DNA of 61,426 nucleotides, from contig JAISYP010000034.1 in the NCBI GenBank assembly GCA_031269825.1, positions 1-61,426 of the forward strand, in the 5' to 3' direction. This DNA comes from Deltaproteobacteria bacterium. Its GTDB lineage: Bacteria; Desulfobacterota; Desulfarculia; Adiutricales; Adiutricaceae. Position numbers and translations under genes: made by a program. Below, piece after piece: positions 57,401 through 61,426 of the stretch (its first letter is position 1; every line of letters starts with the position of its first letter). The notes under the pieces were generated by a model. It was not told the DNA's origin. It saw nothing but the letters and a program-made list of their open reading frames with translations, and ran no database searches.

Positions 57401-59946
57401 CCCTGGATCCGGATCCCCGCCTCGCGGGCGGCGGATTCTTTTTCGCGCTGAGCTAGATTATCCCGCTCCGCGTCAATGGCCCGCCGAGCGCTGGCTTCCC
57501 CACGCCACAAAGCCAACCCCAAAATCTCAATCAAAGGTTTCAAGCTAAGATCCATCTCTTTTCGGAGGTTGGCTAGCTCATCGCGCAAGCGTTTTTCAGT
57601 CTCTTCGGCCGTGGCCAAATCAATTTGGGCCTGTCGCTGACGATCGGCCATCTCGTCCCGCGCTAACTCGAATTCGCCTTTGACTTTGGCCGTTTCCTCT
57701 CGCGCCTCACGCGCCAAGGCCCAAGCGTTTTCCGAGTCCGTCCGCGCCCTTTCCGCCTCAGCTCTGGCCCCCTCGATCTCTTTATTCAATCGGGAGCGCT
57801 CCGTCTCCAAAGACTCCAACCGCCCCCGCGACGCCCCCAACTCCGCCAGCAGCTTATGCCTTTGGGTCACTTGACTGATCAAGGCTCTTTTGCGTTTGGC
57901 TAATAGGATTTTTTGATCTTCCTTTTCCCGCTCGCTTTGAGCCAGAGCCACTCCCCGGCGTTTCCAGGCGTCCAACAAAGCTTGATGGGCCACCACCAAT
58001 TGATCTAGTTGGCCACGATAGCCGGTAATGATAAGCCCCAAGCGTTCCCTAGCCCGCGTCGCCTCGGCCAACTCTTCCTGATGGCCAGACAGTTCCGCGG
58101 TTAAAGCCGCTTCCTGTCCCCGCGCTTGCTCCAAGGATCGGGCCAATTCCTGGCCTTTGGCGGTTAAAACTTCTTTTTCTTTTTCCAAAAGCCTTAAATG
58201 GGTTTTCTGAGCCGTTAACTGTTGAGCTAAAGCTTGACGCTCGACCAAAACTTGACCCATTTGGTCGTCTCGCTCGTAGGCGCTATTAACCAATTGGTCA
58301 TACTCGGCTAGGACTCGCCGGTGACTTTCCGCCATACTATCGAGCTGGCGCCTCGTTAAAGCCAAGGCGTCATCATTATCGGTTAGACTCTTGAGCAAAG
58401 AGCCGCGTTCCAAGGTCACTTCTTTCAACGCCCGGCGAGCCCACTCCACCATCTTCATCAATTTGGCTTTGAACTGGCCAGACTCGACCAATCGGTCTTT
58501 TAGGCCCAATAACTCTTCCTTAAGCCGATCCCGCTCCAAGGCCACGGCGCTCAGCTGCTCGGCCAACGCCGATAAAGCCGGGGAGTCTTGACTAGCCAAA
58601 GGATGACTTAAATCAGCTTCAGCCAAGGGACTGTTTTTTTCTTTTTTCCGTAGATTTTTGAGATCCGCCAAACGCCTATGAGCTTCGCGAAGCGTGGCTG
58701 GATAAGCTTTTTCTTTCTCCATAGCCAAGGCTTGCCGAGCGGCCAGCCGCAGCTCGCGAGAGCTGGATAGACGCGCGGCCAAGCGGGATAGACGGGATTT
58801 AAGCTCTTCTAAAAGACCCTGCGCCTTCCCCAGATGGATGGCCGTCTCAAGATAAATATTTTCCAAAAGCGTCGGCCGACCAACTAATTGGGGCAATCGC
58901 CACCAGGTCTCCGCCAACTCAAAACGTTGGGCCACCGTGGATTTTAACAAAGCCTCCACGCTTACCCGCAAAGTTTCCCCGCGTTTCAAGGCCATGGTAT
59001 TGGCCTCGCCCACCAAGGAGCTTTCCGTTCGCTCCAATTCGGATAAAGCTTCGGTCAGACGTCGGTCAGTCTCCTGGCGTCGACTGGACAAGGCTTGGCC
59101 GCGCGTCTCTAGCTCCCCTAAACGGGCCTCTAGATTTTTCAGCTGGCCAGGCCAATCTAGGCCATCGCCTAGGCCCGCGTCGTTGTCCTCGAACAAACGA
59201 GCTTTTAGGCTGTCAATCTCCTCAATGACTTGACGGGCGGCTAATCGCCAACGTCTTTGGGCCAGAAGAGACGAACGCGTTTCAGCCAGGGTCTCCAACA
59301 GATTTTGCGTCAGATCGGTTAAGGCTTGGCCGGTTTCCACCGAGCCCATTTCCTGATTAACCGTTAATAGACGGGCCGCCTCAGCCAGCTTAATGGCTTT
59401 GTGGCTTCGCCACAAACCATCCAGGCGCCAGCGATCGGCGAGGATAGCCAATTCCGCGCCCAAACTTTGCGCTCTTAAAAGCGAGGCCCTAATGGCCGAA
59501 AGCTCGCCAATTACTTTTTTGTAAGCCTCGCGATCTAAAGCTTGGTAACCGGCGAGAGCTTCCTCAATGGCCAATAGAGCCCCCGGAACCGACTCTGGGC
59601 CGCGAGGCAAGGGAACCACGCCCCGGACGACGGTCAAATCCCGACGCGGGTCTTTAATTTTAAGGGTTCGCCGAAAATACTCCGTTAAGGTGGGAGCTCC
59701 CAAGGCCCGAGCCATGGACGAGGTTAAAGTGGGCTCAGGCGTAACCGGCTCGGGCGAGTAACCTTCCGGAGGCCGGAAAATGGCTAAAGCTTTACTGAAC
59801 TCCCTGGCCACCGCCATGAGCCGAGGTATGTCCAATTTCTCGCCGTCCTGGTAACGAGCCAGCTCCAGGGCCTGGGGATCGCTCATGCCCCAAGGTTGAT
59901 CTTGGTCAAGCTCGCCACGCCCGGTCTTTTGGCGATCAAAAGCCAT
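54484..59946 (-). CDS. Giant coiled-coil protein with C-terminal globular domain
   Basis: An 1820-residue protein with no recognised family. The N-terminal ~150 residues look globular (PQALELARYQ, LTEYFRRTLKIKDPRRDLTV). Residues ~150-1290 are almost unbroken charged heptads rich in Glu, Arg, Leu, Ala and Gln, an SMC-like or filament-like coiled coil. One hydrophobic stretch follows basic residues at about 1335-1356 (SLFSLILAGGLVVYLPTPG), compatible with a membrane anchor. A low-complexity linker leads to a C-terminal helical domain (about 1470-1800) with Trp-rich patches such as GGIMGAPWTFLAVVAHRN. It has no Walker motifs, so it is not an SMC ATPase. It is in the same direction as, and close to, the MetE-like gene and ftsK. 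Its codon use is normal. A cytoskeletal, cell-shape or polarity role is only a guess. Confidence 0.7.
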   Translation of the reverse strand: MAFDRQKTGRGELDQDQPWGMSDPQALELARYQDGEKLDIPRLMAVAREFSKALAIFRPPEGYSPEPVTPEPTLTSSMARALGAPTLTEYFRRTLKIKDPRRDLTVVRGVVPLPRGPESVPGALLAIEEALAGYQALDREAYKKVIGELSAIRASLLRAQSLGAELAILADRWRLDGLWRSHKAIKLAEAARLLTVNQEMGSVETGQALTDLTQNLLETLAETRSSLLAQRRWRLAARQVIEEIDSLKARLFEDNDAGLGDGLDWPGQLKNLEARLGELETRGQALSSRRQETDRRLTEALSELERTESSLVGEANTMALKRGETLRVSVEALLKSTVAQRFELAETWWRLPQLVGRPTLLENIYLETAIHLGKAQGLLEELKSRLSRLAARLSSSRELRLAARQALAMEKEKAYPATLREAHRRLADLKNLRKKEKNSPLAEADLSHPLASQDSPALSALAEQLSAVALERDRLKEELLGLKDRLVESGQFKAKLMKMVEWARRALKEVTLERGSLLKSLTDNDDALALTRRQLDSMAESHRRVLAEYDQLVNSAYERDDQMGQVLVERQALAQQLTAQKTHLRLLEKEKEVLTAKGQELARSLEQARGQEAALTAELSGHQEELAEATRARERLGLIITGYRGQLDQLVVAHQALLDAWKRRGVALAQSEREKEDQKILLAKRKRALISQVTQRHKLLAELGASRGRLESLETERSRLNKEIEGARAEAERARTDSENAWALAREAREETAKVKGEFELARDEMADRQRQAQIDLATAEETEKRLRDELANLRKEMDLSLKPLIEILGLALWRGEASARRAIDAERDNLAQREKESAAREAGIRIQGAGREIELLERISRRDTELESARAEIESLEMERGAFLESQKNEDQEKGWVVNQLSVALAASDLRHERLNRGLRDLKARFSSQKAEAISVKAEMAEIIKNQAQALKHHKAWLSELVPLVAFFLDSGLDYWTQPTTQDDARQAVLYFLKEENVALAAELERSREERQGLWSERQSLLATQAGFKKRLLDLRSLIGFLLRQFVDNAVSLAQAWTQRDTLLAQIATLHASLKGSSSVASEESEADQDSQAKQSLTDLTTKVDALKDLLDRATDELERQRENAATLGRDKELTEERVVSQESEIQRLTAAEKELGAKFQEVQTEAKRLAVDNRRLMSVADRQAEELAKRSSELEALALSPRPDGQLAAAWGALNYLGARSADSLETMRTRLQNEARRVEELRNQLSAKEETIKILEGRQDTLAILYWTVTQMAADGQLALPDSALKALPNLDELEEPRERKDREDQGKDGEQADKKTSKGLLSGGLLAEIRKAARKSLFSLILAGGLVVYLPTPGESKPLLLGGPRTPMLNVEKTSFVKPNVVEPNVGMPSVVRTVEAKSSDKIINAEPVAFDKNNARPGAVDLVAPRSAKLGQFGSSQSSARPRSLGQGEPPDGVNRGPAFHHPVTGRGLGLRPLGHFSGEDRWESSSDQDNLGPANRVHCRSLGRVIDLGSWRLEDRLGVDIEGKALDFLTHQAKKWGISVGAFIRLTRAAYDKDKTVFLADLSGEDTAINLCRPYLPEMVRALRRCEFKEVLGRYLLPHLDGLPKLVAEFWDRLFMDFYHRTTDPQEAALGLAWHLSRRSDKRLNLEYAGVLSPTKELEQLTADKGAPILADYIRTRWPGVSRRNGQDREAQRIKRFAADLWAVGGIMGAPWTFLAVVAHRNREKGVPWPTTLEVYGWAKTVAENLAQVSRKWSMSRAPLCDLDLLAEAWSEGLSQNLIKKNKDLVNYFARAISQPDGLFEDEAMFGDHGGDNH

Positions 59947-60952
59947 GCCTTAACAACTCCATCTTCCTCCTTCGTCGCGCGATACTATCTCCAATCTAAC
60001 CCAGCTCCAGACTAACCAAGCTCCAGACCAAAATCAGCTCAGTCCCAAAACTTGACGATTATAGCATACCAAGTTATCAATTTGAACTGAATTTTTTAAT
60101 TCTTCATATACCCTGATAATTTATAGCTAATGGCTTTATACGTTCTGTTGGCTATAACATTTGGCCTCTTGATAATTATTGACGCGGTATTGGAATTAAA
60201 AAAGATTTTCGCCTTTTTGAGCCACCTAAAAAACCCAGAAACAATGTTTTCGTCGCGATATCGCGATTTTTAGTCGGCTAGACGCGGAATAACCGTCAGG
60301 ATTTGGAGGCGGTAGGATAGCTGGGACAATAATAAATTCTCAGACGCGTCGCCAAATTTTCGCGTCTGAGCGGGGTTATGAAAAAATAATTAACGCTAAT
60401 TTATATATTTTACAATGCTATTTAGCGTATAAAACATTAATCATTAGTAAAAAATATAAATAGTATCTAAGTACATGATGATTTTATTAATATATTCATA
60501 TAGTTTAAGGTTTATACCACGCCAACCAGGAAAATTGGCCTATTACTATTTGATTTTCCATCAAAAAATCGTTAGATTATTATTAAATAAACTCAAAAAA
60601 ATAATCCACTTCTTCCGCGCTTCACTAGGAGATCCGTGTCCGGGCGATAGAATTGGGCTTTCATCCCGCCAATCCAGATAATTATCCTCAATTTTCGGTG
60701 AAACGGGCTAATTTTCGAGCTAACGCTTCCATCGTCAACAAAATCATCGAAAAAGCCTGATAAACTTAAAAAGAAGCCCTAATGAAACAAGGCGAGCCAG
60801 ACGACCTAAGATCACGCGCGCGGATAGGCCGAAAGCGGCGGGTATACCGAAAGCGGCGGGTAGTAAAAAAACATGGATCAAAAAACATCGACAAAAAACA
60901 AATATCCACGATTAATAAACCGTATTTCCCGTGCCAATTCTTACCACAATTT
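59947..60952. other. Gene-less region between the coiled-coil gene and the transposase remnant
   Basis: It contains a perfect 14-bp palindrome TCGCGATATCGCGA (60253-60266) and a tandem pair of CCGAAAGCGGCGGGTA (60830-60862). It is AT-rich around 60380-60610. Frames at 60475 and 60766 have no protein-like pattern. Confidence 0.4.
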
Positions 60953-61426
60953 TTACACAGGCAAAGTTGATGGCAAATCAATATTAAATAAGCTAACAAT
61001 TTCTTTAATTTTCTTATTTGGCTCATTTATAATAATTTTATCTGTATAACTATTGCAAAAAAGAGTAAAAAGTTCATAAAGAGCTAGACTAGCATTATAT
61101 TTATTGACTTTTAATATGTTTTGAATATGTAAATATATAATCGTTGCCATGAAAGATATAAGAAGATGCCCTTTAAATGCTTCTACAGAGTGAATACGTA
61201 AAGGTAAAAGACGACAGTTGTTTTTACTTACATCAAAAATTTGTTCAATTGTTTGTCTGTTATAATATAGTGGTAATACATCATTTTTATCAAATTATTC
61301 AGTAGATATCAATATAAATAAACCCAATTTTTTACATTCAGCTGTTTTTTCTTCAGATGTCAAATTATCAAATTTTGGTGTTTGGATAAGTTTTAAGTAT
61401 TCATCTTGATGACGTCTTCCATCAAT
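60953..61426 (-). pseudogene. IS4-type (DDE) transposase C-terminal remnant, runs off the window
   Basis: Read on the minus strand from the window edge: DGRRHQDEYLKLIQ, an in-frame TAA (61295-61297), then LPLYYNRQTIEQIFDVSKNN and CRLLPLRIHSVEAFKGHLL. The YYxRqxIEqiFdvsK pattern is the C-terminal Y(2)R(3)E(6)K-type motif of IS4/IS1634 transposases, including the third catalytic Glu. The frame then runs to a stop at 60953. The internal stop makes it non-functional unless the stop is read through. AT-rich, unlike its neighbours. The 5' part is outside the window. Confidence 0.7.

Noticed and set aside
1-61426. tRNA, rRNA and known riboswitches
   Set aside because: Looked for T-loop patterns, rRNA landmarks and common riboswitch motifs by eye on both strands; none was convincing. 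A covariance search would be decisive.

Overview
The window looks like chromosome of a Gram-negative, probably deltaproteobacterial (Desulfobacterota-like) bacterium with a partly decaying genome. This is inferred from gene content (outer-membrane beta-barrel, lipoprotein, cytosolic his/ilv genes, BipA, Tex, FtsK, TrmFO, Sel1 proteins) and not from a marker gene; no rRNA or tRNA gene was seen. Coding regions are moderately GC-rich, while the gaps are long, AT-rich and contain gene remnants, a dispersed miniature element and short tandem repeats. That pattern fits an ageing or host-associated genome. Non-ATG starts (GTG, TTG, possibly ACG) are common.

Layout. 1-3200: three successive remnants of Rpn-type nuclease genes, two keeping a C-terminal mini-ORF with its own ribosome binding site. 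3266-9120: PMCA-like P-type calcium ATPase, a BRCT-domain protein, terD. 9232-13458: ilvN-hisB-hisA-mutS2, tightly packed. 13655-23706 (minus strand): large membrane protein, CapA-like metallophosphatase, outer-membrane beta-barrel, DUF2726 membrane protein, typA/bipA, small zinc-ribbon-like protein. 24918-26985: decayed GLUG-repeat adhesin. 27242-30498: trmFO, a TPR lipoprotein and two small unknown genes. 31013-40125: four Sel1-repeat genes plus three remnants, including a directly abutting tandem duplication of a gene-plus-pseudogene unit. 40504-44578: YgiW/NirD-type OB-fold protein, a protein with three terminase-small-subunit-like HTH repeats, tex. 44745-50264: the sulfur operon. 51115-59946: ftsK, a MetE/UROD-like zinc protein and an 1820-residue coiled-coil protein. 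60953-end: transposase remnant.

The most interesting system is the minus-strand operon at 44745-50264, transcribed in the order cysteine synthase, JAMM protease, CysO/MoaD-like sulfur carrier, MoeB-rhodanese E1, Family 2A encapsulin shell (SrpI-like), and a SufS-type cysteine desulfurase with a ~175-residue disordered N-terminal extension typical of encapsulin cargo. It joins a sulfur-storing protein nanocompartment to a complete thiocarboxylate (CysO-Mec-CysM type) cysteine-synthesis module. The carrier ends in GGK, not GG, so the JAMM protease probably has to trim it first. A terminator-like hairpin with nine U residues lies 12 bases before the first gene, which suggests attenuation control.

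A second strong signal is a ~112-bp miniature inverted-repeat element. Four near-intact copies each carry a different 4-bp target duplication (GTAA, ATAT, AAAA, TAAT).
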